Source: CALFXN01 sp937957815
GTDB lineage: Bacteria; Synergistota; Synergistia; Synergistales; Aminobacteriaceae
Reading direction: 5' to 3'
Length of the DNA: 64,000 nucleotides
Assembly (NCBI GenBank): GCA_036788195.1
Contig: DAIQNX010000008.1
Location: 38,079-102,078 of the forward strand
Part shown: in pieces, positions 10,125 to 17,967 of the stretch
Layout of the letters: each line of letters opens with the position of its first letter
Numbering within the stretch: the first letter of the stretch is position 1
The notes under the pieces: model-generated
What the model saw: only the letters and a program-made list of their open reading frames with translations
The model's database searches: none
What the model was told of the DNA's origin: nothing
Translations under genes and position numbers: made by a program

Positions 10125-10800
10125 TTATGTCCAACAAATAAATCGAATTATACTTATCGATTTTTTCGATAGAAAAGCGTGATGCTTCCGAAAAAGCCGG
10201 GCGACATGAACATGAAGGCGAGCGAACGAACGTCCTTTCGGATGATGAGCGAAAAAGAACGGATGTTCGTTCTTGCGGAAGAACAAGGCTCGACGTTCAA
10301 GCTCTTGACGGCAGCGATCATCGGAACGAGAGCTGTCGCCGAAATAACTGGGAAAAGCGCCGCTCCAGCATCGGATCGCCCTCCGAGGGACACTGACCCG
10401 GGAATACCGAGAAGTCCTGCAAAGATCAAAAAGGCCGTAAGGCGGTAAAATGAGGAACAAGGCAAGCGTCACGGACAGAGCGGTCGCCTTGAGGATCAAG
10501 CGTGACTGCCTCAGATGTGCTTTCTCTATCTGGAGAATGGCGAGGAAGTGCAGTTCCAAGTCCTCGAGGGGAGGCTTGCTCAAAGAGGTTTATTGGACGG
10601 ATGACGCTTAAGATAGCAGAACGAGAAACCATAAAACAGCCGTGAAAGGGCCTTGCGCAAAAATCCGAGAATAATCCGGAACGGAAATGCCGGATGGCGT
10701 CCAATATCGCCTGGGGGATGACAAGGTTCGAAACGCTACTCCGGAAGGGGAACGCAATGCGCCCGGCCTTGGAAACATGAACTCGAATGCTGAACCATAC
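10125..10800 (-). pseudogene. Possible decayed NSS-family (sodium:amino acid) symporter remnant
   Basis: Fragments in different minus-strand frames read in order like transmembrane segments 7-8 of bacterial NSS transporters: IFAQGPFTAVLWFLVLLS (family: FAQMPxGxFFAVLFFLLL), then NLFEQASP and LSKPPLEDLELHFLAIL (family: SISLLE... followed by the next helix), then FYRLTAFLIFAGLLGIPGS and VSLGG (family: LLGIPSALSFG). At least two frame changes and a stop separate the pieces, and no intact N-terminal half is visible. The call is a pattern match by eye. A profile search of the three translated frames would settle it. If right, an older amino-acid uptake gene sat between the regulator and the ABC operon. 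Confidence 0.4.
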
Positions 10801-10951
10801 CGCACAAGTTCGTTACTTCCCTCGCTGAGCTGCGAAAAAGGTGGCGATCGATTGCGGCGCATCCGGAACCGACGCGGACGGACTCCAGAGCGTACCGCCG
10901 CGCGACCGTAACGAAACGAGGAGAGGAACCCGACGGGCAAGGGAGGAACTT

Positions 10952-11797
10952 ATGAACACCGAATTTTTAAAGACGTTTATTGCGCTCGTTCAGCACAGAA
11001 ATTTCACCAAAACAGCGCAAGAATTGCTGATTACCCAATCCGCCGTTAGCAGTCGTATTAAAAAACTGGAAACAGAAATAGGACAAGTATTGTTCATTAG
11101 AAATAAAAGCAACGTGATTCTGACAAATAGCGGAAAAGTATTTTTATCTTACGCCATAAAAATGTTGAAAATTCAAGAAGCAGCCGTGGCCGAAATACAT
11201 ATGTCTGCAAAATATAACGGTAATTTAAATATATATTGCGCCCATTCTCTTTTTGACTGCTATATATTGTCAAAATCTATTAAATTTATAGAAAATAACC
11301 CAACTATTTCTCTAAAAATAAACTTAATGCATTCTAGCGAAATCATATCTTTTTTAGGTAATGAGAACATAGATGTAGCTTATCTCAACTATCCATGTAA
11401 TCATCCTAAATATATATGCGATTTATTTATCAAAGAAAGAGTTGTTCTTGTTACTAATAGTAAAAATACAGAATATAAAAATGGAATAGAAAGACACCAA
11501 ATTAACAACTTGCCAATTATATTTTCTGACATTACAGAACATACTGGAGAAAAATTGCTGTCTGCTCAGGCATTATATCCTCTGGATATAAATATAGTTT
11601 CAAGAATAATACCATTTTTGAAGAAAGGCAATTGGTATTGTTTTTTACCTTTTGGAACTGTACAAAAAGACATAAAAGAAGGCACTTTAATAGAGATACC
11701 AATTAAAAATACTCGATTAATAGAAAAACAAAGCTATATTATTTACAAAAAAAATTATAAAGAATCGAATCCTCTGAGTGTATGGTTAAAAAGTTGA
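10952..11797 (+). CDS. LysR-family transcriptional regulator, AT-rich
   Basis: 281 aa from the ATG at 10952, with GGGAGGAACT immediately upstream. The N-terminal winged helix-turn-helix is clear: FLKTFIALVQHRNFTKTAQ, then LLITQSAVSSRIKKLE (recognition helix) and GQVLFIRNKSNVILTNSG (wing). The effector domain follows from about residue 85 but is divergent. Base composition changes sharply at the start codon: A/T-rich codons such as AAA, ATA and TTA dominate, unlike the GC-rich neighbours, which suggests recent acquisition. It is divergent from the peptide/racemase operon and probably controls it in response to a ligand; that regulatory link is inferred from arrangement. Confidence 0.9.
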   Translation: MNTEFLKTFIALVQHRNFTKTAQELLITQSAVSSRIKKLETEIGQVLFIRNKSNVILTNSGKVFLSYAIKMLKIQEAAVAEIHMSAKYNGNLNIYCAHSLFDCYILSKSIKFIENNPTISLKINLMHSSEIISFLGNENIDVAYLNYPCNHPKYICDLFIKERVVLVTNSKNTEYKNGIERHQINNLPIIFSDITEHTGEKLLSAQALYPLDINIVSRIIPFLKKGNWYCFLPFGTVQKDIKEGTLIEIPIKNTRLIEKQSYIIYKKNYKESNPLSVWLKS

Positions 11798-12185
11798 CGT
11801 ATGTCCATGCCTGGGCGGAACGTCCCGGAATACAGCTCTCCGATGCGGGCGTTTTCGTCAGATGGTATCCTTTCCCGGCGAGCAGGAGCCGTCGCAATAC
11901 CGGCCGTGCACGGGAGGCTGAAAATTTGTGATGGACATCACGATCAGTCGGGAAACGGCGGACGATTCCCGGGCCGCTGCGAGCGCTATCCGGTTCACAC
12001 CATGCGCTCGCGCCCGGACCGTTGCACTCTTTCGTTCGCGTTCAATCGCCGATGTCATGCGTGTCGCCTCCGCGTCGCTTCTTGTAGCCCAAATGGGCTA
12101 CAAGATAATGAAGGAAAGAAAAGCCCGTGAGAGATTCCTCCGGGCTCGTGCCGCTGTTCCGCCGTGTCTTCCGCCCCTCGGACCT
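11798..12185. other. 388-bp spacer after the LysR gene, no gene recognised
   Basis: Contains a perfect 24-base palindrome at 12081-12104 (CTTGTAGCCC, four-base centre, GGGCTACAAG) and the terminator of the minus-strand chemoreceptor at about 12111-12146. Open frames of about 60-110 codons are present on both strands but show no family resemblance and no good ribosome site. Confidence 0.5.
12111..12146 (-). terminator. Intrinsic terminator of the chemoreceptor gene
   Basis: On the minus strand AGCCCG (12146-12141) pairs with CGGGCT (12127-12122) and is followed by TTTCTTTCCTTC. It lies 40 bases after the stop of the chemoreceptor at 12186. Confidence 0.55.
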
Positions 12186-13427
12186 TCAACCCTGCGCGAG
12201 CGCGAGCGGGGCGGCCTTTGCGCGAGCCTTCGCCGAGGAGGAGAGTTCGTTCGATACGACGCTCAGTTCTTCGGAGATCGCGACGATGTCGTGGAACCCC
12301 TTCCGGATTCCGCCGGCCTCTTCGGTCGCGGCGTGGACGAGCGAGTCGACTTCTTCGGTGGCCTTCGCGAGACGCTTCATCGCGCCGGCCATATTTTCGG
12401 TCGAACAGGCCTGCTCGCGGGTGACGTCAGCCACGCGTTCGACCTGGGAGGCGATCCGCGAGACGGCTCCCAAAACGTCTTCGAGTCCGGCTTCCATACT
12501 GCGCAAACGTCCGCCCGCGTCTTCGACGCGCACGGCGCCGCCGCGCACGCGCTCCTGAACGTCGGACGTGACGGAGATCATCGAGGCGGCGAGTTCGCGA
12601 ATCTGCGAGGCCGCACGGTTGCTGTCCGTGACGAGGTGACGGATTTCCTCGGCGACGACGGCGAACCCGCGCCCGGCTTCGCCCGCCCTGGCCGCTTCGA
12701 TGGCCGCGTTGAGCGCGAGGAGGTTCGTCTGTTCCGCGACGGCCGTAATCGCCTGCAGGACGGTGGTGATCCCGGAGGCGCGCTCGGCGAGGAGATCGAC
12801 GGCCTGAATGAGGGTTCCGAACGTGTCGCGGACGCTGCCGATATGTTCGACGGTTTCCCTGACGTCCTCGCGGGCGGCTTCCGCTCGGTTTCTGAGGTGC
12901 CCCGCCTGTTCGGACATCGTCGCCGTGACGGACGCCACGTTCTGGGTTCCGGCGGAGATGTCGGAGGCGGTTTCCGAGGCGGCGTCGATATCCTTGCTGT
13001 TGGTCATCGAGAGCGCCCTGATTTTCCCGAAGGAATGGATCAGTCCGAGCATCGATCGTTCGAACCCTTCGGCGGATGTCGCGAGCCCGTTGGAGTTTCC
13101 CGCGAGACGGTCGGAGGTCTGCATGAGGCGTGCGGTGTTGCGTTCGCGCCGTTCGAGGAAGGCGTTGAGCGCGCGTCCGATCGCGTCGAGTTCGGCCGAC
13201 CCCGTTTCGGGAAAGCGGACGTTGACGGCTCCCGAGGAGAGTGCCGACGCTACGGACATGAAGGCCCGGATTCCCGCGCCGATACGGTAGAGGATGAACG
13301 CGGCGACAGCGACGACGGCGGCGACGCACCCCCACGATACGACGACTGCGCGGCCCGAGACGAACGCAAGGCCGACCGATGCGGGAAGTGCGATGAGGAT
13401 CGCCAGGATGCTGTGCTTGAGTGACAC
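12186..13427 (-). CDS. Methyl-accepting chemotaxis protein without a large sensor domain
   Basis: About 413 aa. An ATG at 13436 directly abuts AAGGAG, so the GTG at 13427, nine bases from that site, is the better start. Two hydrophobic segments (about residues 7-26 and 30-48) are separated by only a few residues, so there is no periplasmic ligand domain. A short linker follows, then the long cytoplasmic coiled coil. The signalling tip AEQTNLLALNAAIEAARAGEAGRGFAVVAEEIRHL is intact and will bind CheA/CheW. The input is probably membrane state, a partner protein or a cytoplasmic cue. No che genes lie nearby. Confidence 0.93.
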   Translation of the reverse strand: MSLKHSILAILIALPASVGLAFVSGRAVVVSWGCVAAVVAVAAFILYRIGAGIRAFMSVASALSSGAVNVRFPETGSAELDAIGRALNAFLERRERNTARLMQTSDRLAGNSNGLATSAEGFERSMLGLIHSFGKIRALSMTNSKDIDAASETASDISAGTQNVASVTATMSEQAGHLRNRAEAAREDVRETVEHIGSVRDTFGTLIQAVDLLAERASGITTVLQAITAVAEQTNLLALNAAIEAARAGEAGRGFAVVAEEIRHLVTDSNRAASQIRELAASMISVTSDVQERVRGGAVRVEDAGGRLRSMEAGLEDVLGAVSRIASQVERVADVTREQACSTENMAGAMKRLAKATEEVDSLVHAATEEAGGIRKGFHDIVAISEELSVVSNELSSSAKARAKAAPLALAQG

Positions 13428-13567
13428 GACCGACATCTCCTTTTGAATGGATGTTTTGTGAAAATGATATCATAAAAGTGGCGCTTTTTCAGGAAGATTC
13501 ACGTTTGAAAGCGACATGAAAGAAAGTATGGAATATTCCGGCCAAGGTCACGACACCGGAATGCACA

Positions 13568-13597
13568 AAGGAGCGCCCTCCCGGGAGGGCGCTCCTT
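13568..13597 (-). terminator. Perfect palindromic terminator after glnA
   Basis: A 30-base perfect palindrome (15-base arms, GC-rich core CCCTCCCGGGAGGG) 33 bases downstream of the glnA stop on the minus strand, followed there by TTTGTG. It separates glnA from the chemoreceptor gene further downstream. Confidence 0.8.
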
Positions 13598-13630
13598 GTC
13601 TTTGCGGAGCTCGCGGTTCGGTCCGTCGTC

Positions 13631-15058
13631 TCAGCAGGAATAGTAGAGTTCGTACTCCTTCGGGGTCGGGATGTCGTTGACCTCCTTGGCTTCCTTTCGC
13701 TTGAGCGTCACCCAGTTGGTGATGAACGACTCCGGGAAGACGCCTCCTTCGAGCAGGAAGCCGTGGTCTTTCTCCAGTTCGTCGAGCGCTTCGTCCAGGC
13801 TCTGCGGAAGCAGTCGCAGCCCCATCTTTTCGGTATCGGCGTGATAGATGTCCGTTTCGACCGGTCCGAAACCCGATTTCGCGGGGTCGATCGAGCGGCG
13901 GACGCCGTCGAGCCCCGCCTGAAGGAGCGCCGCGAAGAGGATGTAGGGGTTCGCGGTCGCGTCCGAGGACCGGAATTCGAACCGGCGGTCCTCTGGGGCC
14001 TTCGCGTATCCCGGGATCCGGATGATCGCGGAGCGGTTCGACGTCGCGAACGCGACGCCGATCGGGGCCTCGTAGCCGCGGACGAGGCGCTTGTAGGAGT
14101 TCGTCGAGGGGCTCGCGACGGCCGAAAGCGCCGGAGCGTGCGCGAGAATGCCCCCCATGAAGTTCAGCGCGAGGTCCGAGAGGCCGCCGTAGTTCGTCTC
14201 CGGGCCGGCGAAGACGGATTCCCCGTCTTTGAAGAGCTGCATGTGGACGTGCATTCCGCTGCCGGCCTCTCCATAGAAGGGTTTCGGCATGAATGTCGCC
14301 GTGCAGCCCCGTTCGACGGCTATGTTTCTGACGAAGTGCTTGATGAGCATCGCGCCGTCGGCGAGGAACTTCGCCTCTCCCATCGCCGTCTCGATTTCGT
14401 GCTGCCCGGGGCCCCCGACCTCGTGGTGGTGGTATTTCACCGGGATTCCGAGTCCGTCGATGGCGGCGGCCATGTCGGCGCGCAGGTCGCGGTTGATGTC
14501 CGACGGGGCTTCGAGGTGATAGCCTCCCTTTCGGCGAACCGCGAGCCCCTGTCCGTCATCGTCATCGGACCGCCACTCGGCCTGGACGGCGTCGATCTCG
14601 AAGCCGGATCGGTTCAGTTCGTTGCGGTACGAGACGGAGTCGAAAATGTAGAATTCGAATTCCGGTCCGACGTGGAATGAATCCGCGCGCCCCGTGGCGC
14701 GCAGCGCCGCGAGCGCCCTGTCGAGGATCTCGCGGGAGTCGCCGCCGTAGGGTCGGAAGCCGTCGGGCAGGATCTCGTGGACGGTCCCGAGGAATCCGAG
14801 CGTCTTTCGCGACCAGAACGGATCGACGAACGCGCTCCGGAGATCCGGGATGAATACCATGTCGCTCGCCTCGATGGTCGTGTAGCCGTAGTTCGAGCCG
14901 TCGAAGCCGAAGCCGCAAGAGAAGAGCTTTTCCGAGAGCGCCCGAGCCGGAACGCTCAGATGACGCCACGACCCCGAGAGCTGCGTCACCTTGAAGTCCA
15001 GCGTCTCGACACCCTCGGTTTCGACGTAGTGCTTCAGTTCCCCGAACGATGAAAACAT
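13631..15058 (-). CDS. glnA: Glutamine synthetase, type I (GSI-alpha-like)
   Basis: 475 aa, the normal GSI length. It makes glutamine from glutamate, ammonia and ATP. Visible signatures: N-terminal beta-grasp with FGFDGSNYGYTTIEASDM, catalytic-domain motif GPEFEFYIFD, the metal-binding HHEVGGPGQHEIE, KPFYGEAGSGMHVH, the glutamate-binding RGYEAPIGVAFATSNRSA and the FRSSDATANPYILFAALLQAGLDG segment. The C-terminus ends YELYYSC as in GSI-alpha enzymes. No NLYDLP adenylylation-site motif is seen, so control by GlnE is unlikely and feedback inhibition is expected. GGAGG lies ahead of the ATG. Monocistronic with its own terminator. Confidence 0.96.
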   Translation of the reverse strand: MFSSFGELKHYVETEGVETLDFKVTQLSGSWRHLSVPARALSEKLFSCGFGFDGSNYGYTTIEASDMVFIPDLRSAFVDPFWSRKTLGFLGTVHEILPDGFRPYGGDSREILDRALAALRATGRADSFHVGPEFEFYIFDSVSYRNELNRSGFEIDAVQAEWRSDDDDGQGLAVRRKGGYHLEAPSDINRDLRADMAAAIDGLGIPVKYHHHEVGGPGQHEIETAMGEAKFLADGAMLIKHFVRNIAVERGCTATFMPKPFYGEAGSGMHVHMQLFKDGESVFAGPETNYGGLSDLALNFMGGILAHAPALSAVASPSTNSYKRLVRGYEAPIGVAFATSNRSAIIRIPGYAKAPEDRRFEFRSSDATANPYILFAALLQAGLDGVRRSIDPAKSGFGPVETDIYHADTEKMGLRLLPQSLDEALDELEKDHGFLLEGGVFPESFITNWVTLKRKEAKEVNDIPTPKEYELYYSC

Positions 15059-15140
15059 CCGTACGCCTCCTTTGGAGTGTTCCCTTCGAAGAGAGAAGGA
15101 TGATGCGCAAATTCGCCGTTCGCTGAATACCTTCCAGTGG

Positions 15141-15188
15141 TATAATCAATCCGAAGTAAAAAAATCGGGTATCCCGAGTTTCGGGATA
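15141..15188 (+). promoter_or_regulatory. Putative promoter and overlapping inverted repeats upstream of the copper chaperone
   Basis: TATAAT at 15141-15146 is a good -10. Just downstream, TCGGGTATCCCGA (15165-15177) and TATCCCGAGTTTCGGGATA (15170-15188) form overlapping dyads ending 15 bases before the CopZ-like ATG. This is where a repressor operator would sit; which protein binds is unknown. Confidence 0.45.
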
Positions 15189-15203
15189 GGGAGGGAGATC
15201 CTT

Positions 15204-15398
15204 ATGGCTCTTCTGGTATTTTCCGTTCCTGGTATGTCGTGTCAGCACTGTGTGAAGCGGATTCGGGAAGCGCTTTCGAAAGCGGGACTCGATGCGGAAA
15301 TTTCTCTGGAGAAGAAAACAATAGAACTAATGACGGACGATCCTGAGAAAATCGTCCGCATCCTCGACGAGGTGGGGTACGACGCGAGCGTTGCGTAG
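15204..15398 (+). CDS. CopZ-like heavy-metal-associated (HMA) copper chaperone
   Basis: 64 aa from the ATG at 15204, with GGGAGGGAG upstream. The chain is a single ferredoxin-like HMA domain: VFSVPGMSCQHCVKRIREAL holds the metal-binding MxCxxC, and LDEVGYDASV is the usual C-terminal beta-strand. It probably carries Cu(I) to the P-type ATPase encoded at 15750. A tiny gene in the opposite direction lies between them, so the two are not one operon but form a copper-handling block. Confidence 0.9.
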   Translation: MALLVFSVPGMSCQHCVKRIREALSKAGLDAEISLEKKTIELMTDDPEKIVRILDEVGYDASVA

Positions 15399-15401
15399 CC
15401 G

Positions 15402-15695
15402 TCACCAGCTCAGCGCTGTGACCGATCCGGCGTCGAGTCCGTCGGCCTGAAGCGCGAGGTTCCCGAGCGGATCTGCGACCACGCCTTCCTTCAGGGCGGC
15501 GAGAAGCGTCCGCGCCGTATCTTCGTCTCCGATACGGTTTCCGACCGGAGCGAGGCGCCGGAATGTTCCGGTTTCCTCCGGGACGCCGCTCCGCTGCCGA
15601 ACCGCGGAGCCCGTTCGTCCGCGGACGGATTTCCCCCCCGCCGCGTCGGCGATGATGTTTCCGAGGCCGCGAAGACCTTCGTTCTCTATGGTCAT
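15402..15695 (-). CDS. Hypothetical 97-aa protein between copZ-like and copA genes
   Basis: The ATG at 15695 has AGGAGGTCCACGAAA upstream, an excellent ribosome site, so the gene is real. The product is small, Gly/Ala/Arg-rich and without cysteines or membrane segments (MTIENEGLRGLGNIIADAAGG at the start, SVTALSW at the end). It is divergent from copA over a 54-base spacer and ends three bases from the copZ-like stop. I do not recognise a family. The shared spacer with copA suggests co-control by copper, but this is only positional. Confidence 0.7.
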   Translation of the reverse strand: MTIENEGLRGLGNIIADAAGGKSVRGRTGSAVRQRSGVPEETGTFRRLAPVGNRIGDEDTARTLLAALKEGVVADPLGNLALQADGLDAGSVTALSW

Positions 15696-15749
15696 TTTCG
15701 TGGACCTCCTTTTCATATATGTTTTGTTATTATAACAGGAGGATGCCGA
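15696..15749. promoter_or_regulatory. 54-bp divergent promoter region of copA and the 97-aa gene
   Basis: AT-rich core CATATATGTTTTGTTATTATAAC contains overlapping -10-like hexamers for both directions (TATTAT/TTATAA). Both flanking genes have strong AGGAGG ribosome sites at the edges. Confidence 0.5.
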
Positions 15750-17921
15750 ATGGTCGAACATGTGAAACAGGAAGACGCCTCCGTGCGTCCGAAGATGAGC
15801 TTCGCGGTGACGGGAATGACGTGCGCGACGTGCGTCCGTATTGTGGAGAGGTCTCTGAAGAAAGTCCCCGGGGTCGCGTTCGCGGCCGTGAATCTGGCGA
15901 CCGAAACCGCGTTCGTCGTGCTCGACCGCGAGGTTCCGTTCTCCGAGCTCGAGGCCGCCGTCGAAAACGTGGGATATCACCTCTCCCGCGAGTCGCCCGT
16001 GGACGCCGAGAAGACGCGCTACGCGGCCGCGCGGACGAATGTCCTGGTCGCGTGGGGGGCGACCGCGCCGCTGATGCTTCTGATGGCGCTTCACATGACG
16101 GGGCGCCACGTTCCGTTCTATCTCCCGGTCGAGGTGATCGGCGCCGCGGCGGCGATCCTGCTTTCGGGTCGCCAGACGCTCAAGGGGGCGTGGATCGCGC
16201 TGACGCACGCGCATTCCAACATGGATGTCCTCGTCTCTCTGGGCGCGATTGCGGCGTGGAGCACGTCGCTGCTCTCGCTGTCCGGCGTCCGGATCCAGTC
16301 GTTCGGAGCGATCGGCGCGATGATCGTCGCGCTTCACGTGACGGGACGGTTCATCGAGTCGCGCCTTCGCGACCGCGCCGCGAAGGCGATCCGGGCACTC
16401 GCGGCGCTTCAGCCGCGCGAGGCCCGCGTTCTCGATTCTTCGGGCACGGAGATCCTGATCCCGATCGATGCGGTCGCGTCCGGCGCCACGGCGATCGTCC
16501 GTCCGGGGGAGCGAATTCCCGCGGACGGGACGATTCTGAAGGGACGGACGTCGATCGACGAATCGATGATCACGGGCGAGCCGATCCCTGTGACCCGGGG
16601 ACCAGACGATGCCGTGACCGGAGGGGCGCTGAACCTTTCGGGCGAGATCCGGTTTCTCGTGACCGCGACGGGGGAGGACAGCTTTCTCTCGCAGATGCTG
16701 TCGCTCGTGCGCGAAGCGCAGGGAGCGAAGGTGCCGATCCAGGCCTTCGCCGACCGCGTGACGAATGTTTTCGTGCCTGCGATCGCGATCATCGCCGTTT
16801 CGGCGGCGGCCGCGTGGTATTTCGAACCCGGCTGGTTCACGCCGCTGCTCGATTGGGTTTCCGCCTTCATTCCGTGGACGACCGCCGTCCGCGACCCCGC
16901 GTCGCTCGCCGCGTTCGTATTCGTCTCGACGATCGTGATCGCGTGTCCGTGCGCGCTCGGCCTCGCGACGCCGATGGCTCTCATCACGGGGACCGGAGCG
17001 GCGTCGAGGCTTGGCCTGATCATCCGCAACGCGGAAGCGATCCAGACGGCGCGGGATGTCGGCATCGTCGTCGTCGACAAGACCGGAACGGTTACGGAGG
17101 GAACTCCGTCGATCGCCGCGACGGAGATCTCACGGGAGGATCTCGAAGCGGCCGCGGCGCTCGAGGCGCGATCGAATCACCCCCTCGCGCGAGCCATCGC
17201 CGCGGCGACGCACGGCGGGAGAGTCGTCGCCGACGTCGAGGAGATCGCCGGGGAGGGCGTCGGAGGAACCGTCGACGGCGTACGGTATTTCGTCGGTCGC
17301 CCCTCGGATGCGACGCGGCACGCAACCGAACTCGAACTCGGAAGAACGGTCGTAGAGGTCCGGCGCGACGACGTCGCCGTCGGATGGATTTCGGTCGAAG
17401 ACCGGATCCGCGAGGACTCGCGTCCAGCGGTCGCGCGCCTGCGCGACGCCGGAATCCGCGTCGTGATGGCGACCGGCGACGAGGAGCGGACCGCGGAGGC
17501 CGTCGCGAAACGCGTGGGAATCGACGAGTTCCACGCCCGCGTCCGCCCTGCGGACAAGCTGTCGCTCGTGCGCAGGCTCCAGACGGAGGGACGGAAGGTT
17601 CTCATGGTCGGAGACGGCCTCAACGACGCGGCCGCGCTCAAGGGCGCCGATATCGGCGTGGCCGTGGGATCGGGGACCGATCTCGCGATCGAGAGCGCGG
17701 ATATCGTGATCGTCCGAGGAGGGCTTTCGCGCGTTGCGGACGGCATCGAAATATCGAGGAAGACGTTCTCCGTCATCCGGCAGAACCTCTTCTGGGCGTT
17801 CGCCTACAACGTCGTGGCCGTTCCGCTCGCGGCGCTCGGACTGCTCAATCCGCTGATCGCGGAATCCGCGATGGCGATGAGTTCGATCTCGGTGATCCTC
17901 AACTCGATGCGGATCAGATAG
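15750..17921 (+). CDS. copA: Copper-translocating P1B-type ATPase
   Basis: 723 aa. Domain order: one N-terminal HMA (TGMTCATCVRIVE, about residues 17-80), membrane bundle, actuator domain with TGEPIPV, the CPCALG metal gate in helix 6, phosphorylation motif DKTGTVTEGTP, the SNHPLARA His-Pro of the nucleotide domain, and hinge MVGDGLNDAAALKGADIGVA. The last helices carry AFAYNVVAVPLA and MSSISVILNSMRIR, the YN and MxxSS signatures of Cu(I)-specific pumps. It exports Cu(I) from the cytoplasm using ATP. AGGAGGATGCCGA precedes the ATG. The next gene, a metal-binding chemoreceptor, begins almost at its stop. Confidence 0.96.
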   Translation: MVEHVKQEDASVRPKMSFAVTGMTCATCVRIVERSLKKVPGVAFAAVNLATETAFVVLDREVPFSELEAAVENVGYHLSRESPVDAEKTRYAAARTNVLVAWGATAPLMLLMALHMTGRHVPFYLPVEVIGAAAAILLSGRQTLKGAWIALTHAHSNMDVLVSLGAIAAWSTSLLSLSGVRIQSFGAIGAMIVALHVTGRFIESRLRDRAAKAIRALAALQPREARVLDSSGTEILIPIDAVASGATAIVRPGERIPADGTILKGRTSIDESMITGEPIPVTRGPDDAVTGGALNLSGEIRFLVTATGEDSFLSQMLSLVREAQGAKVPIQAFADRVTNVFVPAIAIIAVSAAAAWYFEPGWFTPLLDWVSAFIPWTTAVRDPASLAAFVFVSTIVIACPCALGLATPMALITGTGAASRLGLIIRNAEAIQTARDVGIVVVDKTGTVTEGTPSIAATEISREDLEAAAALEARSNHPLARAIAAATHGGRVVADVEEIAGEGVGGTVDGVRYFVGRPSDATRHATELELGRTVVEVRRDDVAVGWISVEDRIREDSRPAVARLRDAGIRVVMATGDEERTAEAVAKRVGIDEFHARVRPADKLSLVRRLQTEGRKVLMVGDGLNDAAALKGADIGVAVGSGTDLAIESADIVIVRGGLSRVADGIEISRKTFSVIRQNLFWAFAYNVVAVPLAALGLLNPLIAESAMAMSSISVILNSMRIR

Positions 17922-17967
17922 AATGGCCTTGCTTCGACATTTCATTCGCGAAAGGATGAATCCCGAA

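Larger units (their letters stand above)
9857..10951. other. 1.1-kb spacer between divergent ABC operon and LysR gene
   Basis: The segment has two parts. About 9900-10150 is AT-rich and should hold the promoter of the minus-strand operon; TATAAT occurs on the minus strand at 9991-9986, about 130 bases upstream of the binding-protein ATG, without an obvious -35. From about 10125 to 10800 the DNA is coding-like only in fragments (see the pseudogene entry). Short open frames on either strand here do not resemble intact proteins. Confidence 0.6.

Noticed and set aside
10125..10583. 152-codon minus-strand open frame as an intact gene.
   Set aside because: The homology-like segments switch frames, so it is better read as part of a decayed transporter.
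12081..12104. Perfect palindrome CTTGTAGCCC/GGGCTACAAG as a terminator.
   Set aside because: No T-run on either strand, and a better terminator lies closer to the chemoreceptor stop. It may be an operator or chance.
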